This document shows positions 26,275 through 35,019 of a stretch of 64,000 nt of DNA, piece after piece. This stretch comes from CAVVFX01 sp963747535 (GTDB lineage: Bacteria > Acidobacteriota > Terriglobia > Bryobacterales > Bryobacteraceae): the NCBI GenBank assembly GCA_963747535.1, contig CAVVFX010000001.1:254118-318117 (forward strand). Reading direction: 5' to 3'. The notes below the pieces were generated by a model. That model did not search any database, had not been told where the DNA came from, and saw only the letters and a program-made list of their open reading frames with translations. The translations under genes were made by a program, and so were the position numbers. Position 1 is the stretch's first letter, and each line of letters starts with the position of its first letter.

Positions 26275-27892
26275 ATGACCGACTATGGCACGTTGCTACG
26301 GGATCACGTCACGCTTCGCTGCCGTTCCATTGACCGTATTTTTCTTCAGGCGTACGTACCCAGACTTCAGGCTGTCGGGGATGTATGTACGTATCTTCGT
26401 TGGCAACGGAAGTATCCCATTCCTTCTTCAGCCGCGTTTGGCAAAATCGGGGATGCGTATGTGAAGGCGGTCTACCGCTTTGCCGAATCGCAGCAGATTC
26501 CGGTCGTGCACTTCAAAAAAGGTGAGAAGAAAGAGGAAACAGCTCTTCCCTATCTGGCGGCAGCAGCGCGTGAGGGTAAGGATCGGGTAGTGCTGATCGG
26601 CATAGCCCAAGAGAAAGCATCAGTTTGGAAATCGTGGCCGAGGAAAGGCCAGGAGAAGGCCCGCCACCCACACATGGATTGGGGACGGGAGATGGCCTAT
26701 ATCAATCACTTCTATTTCTATCTCTGGGATTCGGAGTGGGGTGGGGCGTTCTGGAAGACCAACTCCTATGCGCCTTACCCGATCTGGGTTTGGCTGAATG
26801 GCCATGAGTGGGCCAAAACGGCAGTTGGAGAAAGCCGGCATCGGTTACGAAGCCCTGGATAATGGATTCCGGACGTGCAAGGATGCCGCCGCATTGCAGA
26901 AGGTCTGTAATCGCCTCGGTCCCTGTGCGGTGCAAAGCTTCTTCGGGCGGTGGTTGCGGCGGTTGCCTTCGCCGTTTACGGAGGCCGATCTCCGGGCTGG
27001 ATACGGGTATCAAATGTCGTTTCGGCAGTTCGAGATTTCAGACACCTGCGTGTTCGACCGGCCGCAAGCAGGCCGGATGTGGTTTGAGGGTGTGATCCGG
27101 GATCACCTCGATGTGGGGCGATCGGATCAGATCATGCTGATTTTTCATCGTCAGGTAAACTCGCGTACTCCCGGTACATTTCGTACACGGGTTATCACCC
27201 GTGGCGTCGATCCCACGCTGTGCTGTTACTACAAGTCTTCGCGGGTCAAGCAATATTTCAAAGAGGAACGGGCGCTGCGTACCGAGACAGTCATCTGTAA
27301 CACCAATGACTTCGATATCGGTCGCCGCGTCTGCGTGCAGAACTGGAATGCCCTTCGGGCAGTTGGCGAATCCGCCAACCGGTGTCTATGTGACGCCGAA
27401 GCAGCAGACGCTCAGCCCGCTCCCGACGTGGCCACCTTTTGCCAGGTGACCCGACCATCCACTAGCGATGATGGTCTCTATGCCGCAGGACTTCGCTTTG
27501 GCGAACAGCGTGTGATGGCGATCCTGGCCGCGTTAATCGGGTTTTGCTTTCTGATTCGAGGCTTCACCAACCGTCAACTCGTCGAGCGCGTTGGAGCCCT
27601 TCTGGGGTCGCCGTATACCTCCCGGCAAGCGACTTACGATCTTCGTCGGCTTCGGCGCAAAGGGCTAATTGCGAAGATCGTGGGCAGGCAACGATATCGA
27701 CTCGCCGGCCTGGGCCGCCGAGTCGCGGTGCTCTTCACCAAAACTTACAGCCGGGTACTCGCTCCAGGTCTGAGCGCACTTGATCCTCGATTGCCAGAAG
27801 ACGCTACAGCCCGGAGCAGTCTCAGAACTTCCTGGCGCTGCTTCGAAAAGGCTCTCGACGACTACATGGAGGTGAAATTGATCGCCGCGTGA
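26275..27892 (+). pseudogene. Uncharacterised ~540-residue protein, one frameshift
   Basis: Starts MTDYGTLLRDHVTLRCRSID behind a GGGAGG ribosome site. Conserved-looking blocks: VVHFKKGEKKEETALPYLAA, DRVVLIGIAQEKASVWKSWP, YINHFYFYLWDSEWGGAFWK, APYPIWVWLNGHEWAK, then in the next frame RQLEKAGIGYEALDNGF, YYKSSRVKQYFKEERALRTE and a C-terminal winged-helix-like segment YTSRQATYDLRRLRRKGLIA. One extra A in an AAAA run near 26818 separates the frames. I recall similar proteins as multi-copy hypotheticals in Acidobacteria and other soil bacteria, but know no assigned function. The hairpins upstream and repeated occurrence suggest a mobile-element protein. Confidence 0.6.
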
Positions 27893-28004
27893 AACTTGAC
27901 CGATTTGTGAACTTCATGGCCACCAAGTGGATCTAGTAGCCGCTGAGCCGAACGTCTCTGAAACCGACGATCACAGAGCGATGAGGAAGGATCATACGTG
28001 ACCT

Positions 28005-28802
28005 CTATTTTGCACTCGTCAGCACGCCGGTACTCTCCTCGTGCAACAGCCACACCATGGCGTTACGAAGGAGACGCTGTGTCATCGGATGGTTAAGCGC
28101 CTCCGGGGTATGTCCGGGAGAGAGATAGCGCATGCGGCCTTTACCAAATTCGTTCCACCAGCCGGCTGCTGCCTGCTTGTTGTCCGGTGCAACGGAACGG
28201 AGTAGCAGATGCTCCTGGTCCAGATTGTACTTCGACATGTGCTGCTCGTCGAAGATATCGTAATCTTCCACTCCTGCGGTGATTGGATGATTCTTGTTTT
28301 CACCCCGGATGGTGAACGTATAAGGCTTGGGATGGCCGCCAAAATCGCCGCCAAAGAGTTTGTAGTAGGGCCCGCCGGGCGGATACATCGTATGTGCGTT
28401 GTGTACGCCCAGAAAACCTCCCCCATTATTGACAAAATCCCATATAGCTTTTTGCTGCGCGTCCGTCATCCACGCGGTTTGCGACTTTCCGTAGCCTTCA
28501 GGCCAGTAGCGGCCGTTGCGGGCGATGATAAGGAGCGAACACTCGGCTAGTGATATTGCGTTCAGCTCTGTCGGGTCCTCAATAAAAGTAACGGGTATGT
28601 TCTCTCTCACCAGCGCCGTGATTAATCCGTCGCGCATCATCACAGGGCCGTGATAGATGTCGCCGATGAGTGCCAGGGCCTTCGGCCGGTGGGCGGTAGC
28701 ATAGACCCGGTCGGGAACGACTCCCGTCGTAGGCCCGGACTTATTCGTAACCTGCGCCGCCAAAGACATACACAGGGCAATCGAAAACAGAAATCGTCTC
28801 AT
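28005..28802 (-). CDS. Secreted ThuA-domain protein
   Basis: 265 residues with a signal peptide (FLFSIALCMSLAAQ). ThuA (trehalose-utilisation-like, glutamine-amidotransferase fold) signatures: ALALIGDIYHGPVMMRDGLI, NNGGGFLGVHNAHT, KLFGGDFGGHPKPYTFTI, NHPITAGVEDYDIFDEQHMS, GKGRMRYLSPGHTPEALNHP. Such proteins in Acidobacteria and Planctomycetes are thought to act on sugars in the periplasm; the substrate is unknown. Upstream on the same strand lies only a remnant of another gene. Confidence 0.85.
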   Translation of the reverse strand: MRRFLFSIALCMSLAAQVTNKSGPTTGVVPDRVYATAHRPKALALIGDIYHGPVMMRDGLITALVRENIPVTFIEDPTELNAISLAECSLLIIARNGRYWPEGYGKSQTAWMTDAQQKAIWDFVNNGGGFLGVHNAHTMYPPGGPYYKLFGGDFGGHPKPYTFTIRGENKNHPITAGVEDYDIFDEQHMSKYNLDQEHLLLRSVAPDNKQAAAGWWNEFGKGRMRYLSPGHTPEALNHPMTQRLLRNAMVWLLHEESTGVLTSAK

Positions 28803-28817
28803 TGTAGTTACACCTGC

Positions 28818-28979
28818 TTATGGTCGTGTACCGTAATGTGGAACGGGTTGGCCCAACTCGAGTGCCCCGAGATCCGGAGCCTCTCCGGTAAAGCCGTCGG
28901 TGACGTTGGGCAGAACCACCCAAACTCGCTCCTTCAAACCTGCGAGGGACGCTCGAAACCCTTTTAGGCCTCGCTTTGA
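28818..28979 (-). pseudogene. C-terminal remnant of a secreted beta-helix-like protein
   Basis: An open frame without a start codon reads ERVWVVLPNVTDGFTGEAPD then LGALELGQPVPHYGTRP and stops at 28818-28820. The ending (LPN..DGFTG.APDLGA.E.G.P.P.YGPR) is one I associate with acidobacterial right-handed parallel beta-helix proteins. An in-frame TGA at 28980 blocks extension. It lies 15 bp before the ThuA gene and may once have formed an operon with it. Confidence 0.5.
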
Positions 28980-29075
28980 TCAGTCGAGTCTTTCATTTGA
29001 ATTGATCGTTGTCAAGGGGGCCCCGTACAAAGGGGCGGATGCAGCACTGCCAAATCTTGCCTAGCTTTCACGTTC

Positions 29076-29291
29076 ATGCTCCAGCTTGTTTTGATTAGCC
29101 CGGCCACGACACTGTGCCATGGCGGAATTTATGTGCGATTTCCGGACATCATCGAAGTCGACCGGATGGAGATCAGCGCTATCGCGGGCGACACTCTGAA
29201 ACTCGAGCGCATCACCGCGTGCTGCGCGGCGCCTCCCGAAGAGGTGGTGTTTGCACTGCATTATCTGTTGCGCTCGCAGGACAGGAAATAG
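29076..29291 (+). CDS. Possible 71-residue protein
   Basis: Reads MLQLVLISPATTLCHGGIYV then DRMEISAIAGDTLKLERITA. The frame is open upstream of the ATG too, so it may be a fragment of a larger lost gene. It stops 14 bp before the methyltransferase start and could be translated with it. No motif recognised. Confidence 0.3.
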   Translation: MLQLVLISPATTLCHGGIYVRFPDIIEVDRMEISAIAGDTLKLERITACCAAPPEEVVFALHYLLRSQDRK

Positions 29292-29304
29292 ACGGAGACG
29301 GCGG

Positions 29305-29984
29305 ATGGAAGACAGCAAGGTGCCGGACCGTCAGATCGCTTACTATGGGGCGCGAGCCGGCGAGTACGACGAGTGGTTCTTGAGGAAGGGGCGGTACGAT
29401 CGCGGTCCGGAGCAGAAGGAACACTGGATGCGCGAGGCCGGAGAGGTGAGAGACGTGCTGCAGCAGACATTGCACGACGATGTCCTGGAGTTTGCGTGCG
29501 GACCGGGCTGTGGATGCGGCATCTCGCCGGGATCTGCCGGCACGTCGTAGCACTCGATTCGTCGCCGGAGGTGATCGAGATCAACCGGGGGAGGGTGGGT
29601 CGGGACAACGTGGAATTTCGGTTGGCCGACCTTTTCGTATGGGCGCCGGACCGCCAATATGATGCCGTCTTTTTTTGCTTCTGGCTGTCGCACGTGCCGC
29701 GCGCACAGTTGGACGAGTTCTGGCAACTGGTGCGGCGGGCGCTCAGGCCGGGAGGGACGGCGTTTTTCATCGATAGCATGCCGGAGCCAACGTCGAGCGC
29801 TGTGGATCAGGGCCGCCGAAATGAGATGGGCGTGAGGCGGCGGCGACTCAACGACAGGCGCGAGTTCGACATCCTCAAGATTTACTACGACCATTCGGTG
29901 CTGCAGAGTCGGCTCCAAAAGATTGGATGGAGAGGCTGGGTGCGATCGACGGCGGGATTCTTTCTGTACGGCGCGGTAGTTTAG
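29305..29984 (+). pseudogene. Class I SAM-dependent methyltransferase, one frameshift
   Basis: From ATG 29305 (MEDSKVPDRQIAYYGARAGE) to motif I, VLEFACG. A one-base deletion near 29502 breaks the glycine-rich loop; the next frame resumes TGLWMRHLAGICRHVVALDS, then NVEFRLADLFVWAP, YDAVFFCFWLSHVPRAQLDE and RRALRPGGTAFFIDSM, all typical of a small-molecule methyltransferase of about 225 residues. A single-base error in the sequence is a real possibility, in which case the gene is intact. Confidence 0.75.
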
Positions 29985-30119
29985 CGCGGGATCGGATGTG
30001 GAACGCAACTACCGCCTCGCGTGCGATCAAGCACGACGTCATCCGGCAAAAGCATCTTTCCCACTTGGCTTTCCCAGGCGACCTGCTAATCGATTAAGAT
30101 TCTAGACGAGGAGGCTTGA

Positions 30120-31022
30120 ATGAGACGAGCCAGTCAACTCTCCCGGCGCAGTTTACTCATCTCTTCTGGAACCCTGGCAATCATCCGCCGCATGCGCACG
30201 GCGAACGAGGACGCAAGGGAAAATCTCCCGATCGTCCCCAAACGTGTTGAGAGGGTATTCAAGGTACCCGCCATCAAGGAGCCGAATGACCTCCAATTCG
30301 CTCCCGACGGCAATCTATGGATTCTTGACCAGGTTGACCCCGACAAGGTCTTCAAAAATCCCAAAGACGGTTCCATCCTCGACCAGGTGCAAACCGAATC
30401 GATGCACGGCAGTGGAATTACATATGGAAATGGAGCCTGGTAGATCGGTTCTACCAAAACGTTGAAGACGCTCAAAGTGGATCCCAAGACCGGTAAGACC
30501 CTAAAGTCCTTTGACACGCTGGGAGCAGGGCTGTATGGCAAACTAACAACACCTTCCGGCGCGCATGGGCTGAAATGGGTGGACGGCAAATATTGGATGG
30601 CCGTCCCGGCTTCAGGCAAGATCTTTTTGATGGAACCCGAATCGGGAGCGATTGTTCGCAGCATTCCAGCTCCCACGGTGCGCACGCATGGCCTGGCTTG
30701 GGACAATAGGACTCTTTGGTGTGTCTGCTCGACCGAGCGCGAGATCTACAAGATGGATCCTCGAGATGGAAAGTTGCTGGCGAAGATCAAACTCGCGAAG
30801 GACGATCCTGAGCCGCACGGCCTCGACCTATACCAGGGCATCATGTGGTATTCCGACGCCTCCAGCGGCTGGTCTCGAAGCTCGTATGAAGACGCAGATC
30901 GACACAACAAACGGCCGTGCCCGCTACGCCTGTGTGCACAGCGCCGCCTGGACACCTACGTCGGCAACCCTTTCAATGGGACTCAGGTCCTGCTGGAGGT
31001 GCGCAACACTCTGGCGAAATGA
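30120..31022 (+). pseudogene. Beta-propeller (SMP-30/NHL-like) protein with in-frame TAG
   Basis: Starts with a probable export signal (RRASQLSRRSLLISSGTLAI). Blade-like repeats follow: EPNDLQFAPDGNLWILDQV, a TAG at 30441-30443 where Trp is expected (GAW-W-IGST), then GAHGLKWVDGKYWMAVPASG, RTHGLAWDNRTLWCVCSTER, EPHGLDLYQGIMWYSDA. After about 30865 the blade pattern is lost, pointing to a further shift before the end. Function of the parent protein unknown; probably a periplasmic or surface propeller. Confidence 0.65.
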
Positions 31023-31254
31023 CAGGTTGCGAAAGAACTCGACGAAGCGGATCAGATCCCCGCCGCGCCCACAACCGACAATAGAACAGATTCTTGCGGG
31101 CGTTCACATAGAACGAAGGGCGGGTCTCCCGATGTAAGGGACACAGCCCTACGAACTCTTGCGCGGTGCCGGCGGGATGGGCGTTCCAGTTGTGCCGCCG
31201 CAAGTACTCCAGCAGCGGGAGGTTTTGTTTCAGCCGTTCCAAATTCTCACTCAT
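30960..31254 (-). pseudogene. CHC2 zinc-finger primase-like fragment
   Basis: MSENLERLKQNLPLLEYLRR leads into the zinc finger CPLHRETRPSFYVNARKNLF then YC. One base is missing there, and the next frame gives GCGRGGDLIRFVEFFRNL, completing the C-x2-H-x(n)-C-x2-C finger of DnaG-type primases. It is truncated soon after, with no TOPRIM domain. It lies 81 bp downstream of a DUF6431 gene on the same strand. The TOPRIM C-terminus of a related protein is at 5130-5566. Confidence 0.7.
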
Positions 31255-31335
31255 GGTGCGGTTTTCCCTTCCACGGTCAAGCGTAGGAGAAGAACCGCCG
31301 TAATCCCAGGCGAGGATGGTGGGCGGCTCAGTTTT

Positions 31336-31998
31336 TCAGAGGCGTAACGGCCAGAACCGGTCGAGATAAGGAAATAGGTTCCGCCAGTTCACCCGAAGGC
31401 AACCATCGCAGAGATGACGGCCTGCATCCAGCGCCTCACTTACCGCATGCATGGTGGGGCGCAAGAACGAGAACGGTGGCCGACAGGAATCCAAACCGCG
31501 AAACCATCGGCGGAGGGTGGAAGCATCGGCCAGTCGGTTGGGGTCCTTAACCATCGGCGCTGACGCTTCCCAGCCACAGCAGTCCACAAAGTAACGGCGC
31601 AGTGCCTGGCTGCGGGCGATCAGACTGTAATGGCAGTAAGGTGGAGAGAACGGCGGCAAGAAAGTGAACGTCTTTCCGCACTGACTGCAAAGGCCGCGGC
31701 GGATCTGAATCCAATCGTGATCTTCGTCATGCGACTGCTTCCGACGACGGCCAGGGCCGATGACCGGATCGCACCGACAAATCGGGCAGTGGCGAAGGAT
31801 CGGTCCTCCACCAGCCTCGGCCCAATCGGCTTCGAGGTTGTTCTGCGCCGCCGAAAGTGAGATAAACAGAATCGTGACTACGGGGGCTCTCCTTCGGGCT
31901 GACCTTGCCAAGATCGCGGTCCGAAGACGGAGCCCACACCTCCGGAAAAATTCCGACTGGGAAAGAATATCGCTTTCCGACTGGGCACGTTCATCCAC
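31336..31998 (-). CDS. DUF6431-type zinc-binding protein, start uncertain
   Basis: Zinc-ribbon type protein: HCPICRCDPVIGPGRRRKQS, DWIQIRRGLCSQCGKTFTFL, PPFSPPYCHYSLIARSQALR, DASTLRRWFRGLDS and the C-terminal RFWPLRL. These match the DUF6431 family as I recall it, which travels with CHC2 primase-like proteins and integrases in Acidobacteria. The IS6 end at 32010 is only 12 bp from the first available ATG (31998), so the native start is uncertain; family-like sequence begins near TILFISLSAAQNNLEADWAE. A role in DNA binding or transposition is inferred. Confidence 0.65.
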   Translation of the reverse strand: MDERAQSESDILSQSEFFRRCGLRLRTAILARSARRRAPVVTILFISLSAAQNNLEADWAEAGGGPILRHCPICRCDPVIGPGRRRKQSHDEDHDWIQIRRGLCSQCGKTFTFLPPFSPPYCHYSLIARSQALRRYFVDCCGWEASAPMVKDPNRLADASTLRRWFRGLDSCRPPFSFLRPTMHAVSEALDAGRHLCDGCLRVNWRNLFPYLDRFWPLRL

Positions 31999-32009
31999 CG
32001 CCGGTTAAC

Positions 32010-32804
32010 GGTAGTGTTGCAACTTCGCGCAGGCGCGGACTGGTAGGCTTGAAAGACCCCCGTGGCTAATCGACGAGCGATCTTCAAATGGCGGCAGACC
32101 GAGCCCGCGATCATTCTTTGTGCCGTTCGTTGGTACCTGCGATACTCGTTATCGTTGCGCGATGTCGAAGAGCTATTAGAGGAGCGCGGCCTGGAAGCCG
32201 ATCGCACGACGATATGGCTTTGGATGCAGCGTTATGGCCCTGAACTACAGCAACGGCTTCGGCGTCGACGAGACTTACGTTCGTGTTAAGGGCCATTGGC
32301 GTTATCTGTATCGAGCAATCGATTCGGCGGGTGCGACGATCGATTTCCTATTGTCGGCCCGGCGCGACGCGGATGCGGCCAAACGGCTGTTTCGGAAAGC
32401 ACTGCGCGATCCATCACATCCACAGCCTCGCGTCATCAACACGGATTTGGCACCCATCTACCCCTCAGCAATCTCGGCCGTTAAGAAGGAAGGAGCGCTC
32501 CCTCCATGGTGCGGGCACCGGCCGGTGCAGTATTTGAACAACATCATCGAGCAAGACCACCGAACTATCAAACGACGAGTGAATGCCAAGCAAGGGTTCC
32601 GAGAATTCCATTCGGCGCGACGCACGATTCAGGGTTACGAAGCGATCCACATGCTGCGAAAGGGACAGGTTCGATGGGTGAGCGGGACTGATGTTCGGCG
32701 TCAGAATCAGTTCATCAACGAAGTGTTCGAACTGGCCGCTTAAGGCCAAGGCAAACACCCACTGCACCCGCTCCTACGCGCAGTTTGAAAGTTGCAACAC
32801 TACC
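32010..32804 (+). mobile_element. IS6-family element, copy B (decayed)
   Basis: 795 bp with the same GGTAGTGTTGCAACTT ends as copies A and C. It carries a 32-bp deletion between short GCGTC repeats in the transposase relative to copy C. No target duplication. It inserts immediately upstream of the DUF6431 gene. Confidence 0.9.
32062..32743 (+). pseudogene. IS6-family transposase, copy B
   Basis: The first frame runs MANRRAIFKWRQTEPAIILC to MQRYGPELQQRLRRR, then the 32-bp deletion shifts the frame; the second frame (from about 32234) continues VDETYVRVKGHWRYLYRAID to the normal end NQFINEVFELAA. The deletion removes the residues just before the first catalytic Asp. Unlike copy A the rest of the frame is clean. 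Confidence 0.9.
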
Positions 32805-33415
32805 CTCGAAGGGGTACCCCGACCTCTTCCGTGACCTCTCTCGGGCCTCTCGGCCCGCTGACATCTCGCTGAGCCCGCCGCCGCGATCACTGGGCGGGGC
32901 GGCCATGACGCGTGCCCCGTGCGGCGCCAGAACAGCGACCGAGGGCTCAAATCGAGGCTTCAGAGTCGCGTATCGACCGAGCGGGCTACATCGTCGCCCG
33001 TGGCGGCGATCACGGCATCGACGAAGCCAGAAACCAACGGCCGGCAAGATACCGCGTCCCTCGCGCGAGGGTGCCCCGAGCCCGACGGCCAGTGCATCGC
33101 GGATGCTGCGGACGATCCCGCGTTCGCCGCCGCGCTCAACGGGCACGGGGCGGTCATGACAGCAGCGCCCGGGCCGGGGGATGGCGACCTGCGCCACCGC
33201 GCGGCCCCTCGGACACAGCCAACTTGGTTTTGGCACGGAATTGTCCACCGGGCTGCCAGCCGTTTGCACGTCCCTCGCGTGAACGCCTCGGGCCGCCGGC
33301 GAGTGGATCGCGCACGCCGCGGGCGCGCCCGTGTTCGCCATCTTGCTCGACCGCCCGCGGCGGTCATTCCGGCGCCTGGATCGGATACCGAAATCTCTTG
33401 TTAGTTGAGTCCTCT
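32805..33415 (+). repeat. GC-rich mosaic repeat region at 33 kb
   Basis: Contains front-type modules (GACGATCCCGCGTTCGCCGC, GGGCGGTCATGACAGCAGCG) and CCTCGCGCGAGGGTGCCCCG stretches but no A-rich tail. Overlapping ORFs on both strands have extreme Arg/Ala/Gly composition, and none looks real. It separates IS6 copy B from the two-component operon. Confidence 0.55.
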
Positions 33416-33428
33416 TACAGTCAGGATG

Positions 33429-33839
33429 TTAAATGCGCCTTTCCTGCAACTCCCGTTCCGCTGCGATCAGGCGGTACTGCTCTAAAGCGGACTCAAAGCT
33501 CTGCGCAAGCCTCTCGGGTGGACAAGGTTTGGTTAAGAACTGAAATACTTTCCCCTCGTTCACAGCTTCCAATTCAGATTGCAAATCGTCTTGGCCTGTA
33601 AGAATGATCCGCACCGTATCCGGCGAGACTCGCCTGACCAACGACAGGAAACGGATTCCATCGATGCCTGGCATCCGCAGATCTGAAATCACGACGGCGA
33701 ACGGCCCGTCGTCCTTTAGCGCCAGGATGCCGTTTTCGCAGCCCAGAGCGGTATGTATGTCAAACCGCCTACCGTGCTGCCGCGCTAGCGCATGAAGCAG
33801 GTTCGGATCGTCGTCAACACAAAGAATCTTTTTCGTCAT
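33429..33839 (-). CDS. Response regulator, receiver domain with helical tail
   Basis: 136 residues: acidic pocket VDDD, phospho-acceptor Asp53 (VVISDLRMPGIDG), Thr81 (ILTGQDD) and Lys104 (FLTKPCPPE), then an Arg/Glu-rich helical extension (IAAERELQERRI). Receivers of this type with a TKPC motif usually precede HDOD or HD-GYP modules. Its start overlaps the end of the HDOD regulator by 26 bp. Third gene of the kinase operon. Confidence 0.9.
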   Translation of the reverse strand: MTKKILCVDDDPNLLHALARQHGRRFDIHTALGCENGILALKDDGPFAVVISDLRMPGIDGIRFLSLVRRVSPDTVRIILTGQDDLQSELEAVNEGKVFQFLTKPCPPERLAQSFESALEQYRLIAAERELQERRI

Positions 33840-35019
33840 CGTCCACTCCTCTTGTCAGTACTTCATTGGCAAGCTGTCGCCACCGTTTCAGGTCGCCGAT
33901 TAAGCTGGCGCGCCGGAACACCTCAATATTCAGATCGTCGTCCGGTACGTTATTTACTAGTGCATTTGCAAACTCGACGATCGTGGCTGGATTTCCAGGT
34001 ACAGTCGGCGCATCGGCCGATCCATGATGCCACAGCACGGCCTCGATCACTGGGTCAGGCAGGCCCCACAACCAAAGCAGGTATCCGCCAACCTCGGCGT
34101 GCGAGGCGCCCAGTACCTTACGTTCCGCATCACTTTGAGACAATTGTTGCTGGTGGCTGAGGAGTAGCGCCTCAGCATATTTGTCCGGGTAGTTGGCGTT
34201 AAGGACAAGTTTGCCGACATCGTGCAACAGGCCCCCGGTGAAACAGTTGTCGATTATAGCTTTGGGGAGCCCCATATCAACACCCACGCGTTTGGCGAGC
34301 ATCCCTACGTGAACACTGTGAGTCTGCAACTCCTCCACACAAAAATTGCCGGTTCTCTCAAACTGCGAAAAGGCGGAGACAGTGAGCGTCAAGGCTTTTA
34401 CAGTTTCCAATCCCAGATAAACGACGGCCTCCGTCGGATTGCCGATATGCCGGCGCAATCCAAAGAATGCCGAATTAACCAACTGCAGAATCTTGGCGGT
34501 CATCGCTACATCGCTAGCTACGATCTTCCCAATCTCCCTGAGCGGCACATTGGAGTTTCGCAATGCACGAAGGAGCTTTCCATACGAAGAAGGAACACTG
34601 GGCAGCCTGTTGATGCGGGAAACAAGCTGCTTCAGGGCGGGCTGGTCCAGCATGACACGGAAACTGAATGCCCTCTCGATAGTTCCACGCAACGTCTCCG
34701 CATCGCATGGCTTAACCAGATACTGGTGTGCCAGCGTTGCGGAGCGTAGTGTGGATTCTTCGTCCGCGGTTCCTGACAGGACGATTCGAATCAATTGAGG
34801 ATGGCGCTTCACAATCTCATGCAGCAAATCGATGCCGGTCATGGCCGCCATGCTCATATCTGTAATGAGTAGGTCGAACTCCGAATTGGCCAACAACTCC
34901 AAAGCTTGTTTCCCACTCGTAGCAAAAACCATCTCCCACTTGTTTCGAATGGGATACAGCATCCTTTTCAACCCATCCAGAACTCTCGGCTCGTCGTCGA
35001 CAAAGAGGATGCGTTTCAT
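33814..35019 (-). CDS. Response regulator with HDOD output domain
   Basis: 401 residues. Receiver domain with Asp54 (LLITDMSMAAMTG) and Lys103 (YLVKPC), followed by an HDOD domain (about 135-340) with LPSVPSSYGKLLRALRN, IVASDVAMTAKILQLVNSAF and FTGGLLHDVGKLVLNANYPD. HDOD proteins are signalling modules related to HD phosphohydrolases; roles in chemotaxis, motility or stress are known but none can be chosen here. The gene begins in the ATGA overlap with the kinase stop (35016-35019), so it is translationally coupled and probably the kinase target. Confidence 0.9.
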   Translation of the reverse strand: MKRILFVDDEPRVLDGLKRMLYPIRNKWEMVFATSGKQALELLANSEFDLLITDMSMAAMTGIDLLHEIVKRHPQLIRIVLSGTADEESTLRSATLAHQYLVKPCDAETLRGTIERAFSFRVMLDQPALKQLVSRINRLPSVPSSYGKLLRALRNSNVPLREIGKIVASDVAMTAKILQLVNSAFFGLRRHIGNPTEAVVYLGLETVKALTLTVSAFSQFERTGNFCVEELQTHSVHVGMLAKRVGVDMGLPKAIIDNCFTGGLLHDVGKLVLNANYPDKYAEALLLSHQQQLSQSDAERKVLGASHAEVGGYLLWLWGLPDPVIEAVLWHHGSADAPTVPGNPATIVEFANALVNNVPDDDLNIEVFRRASLIGDLKRWRQLANEVLTRGVDDDEKDSLC

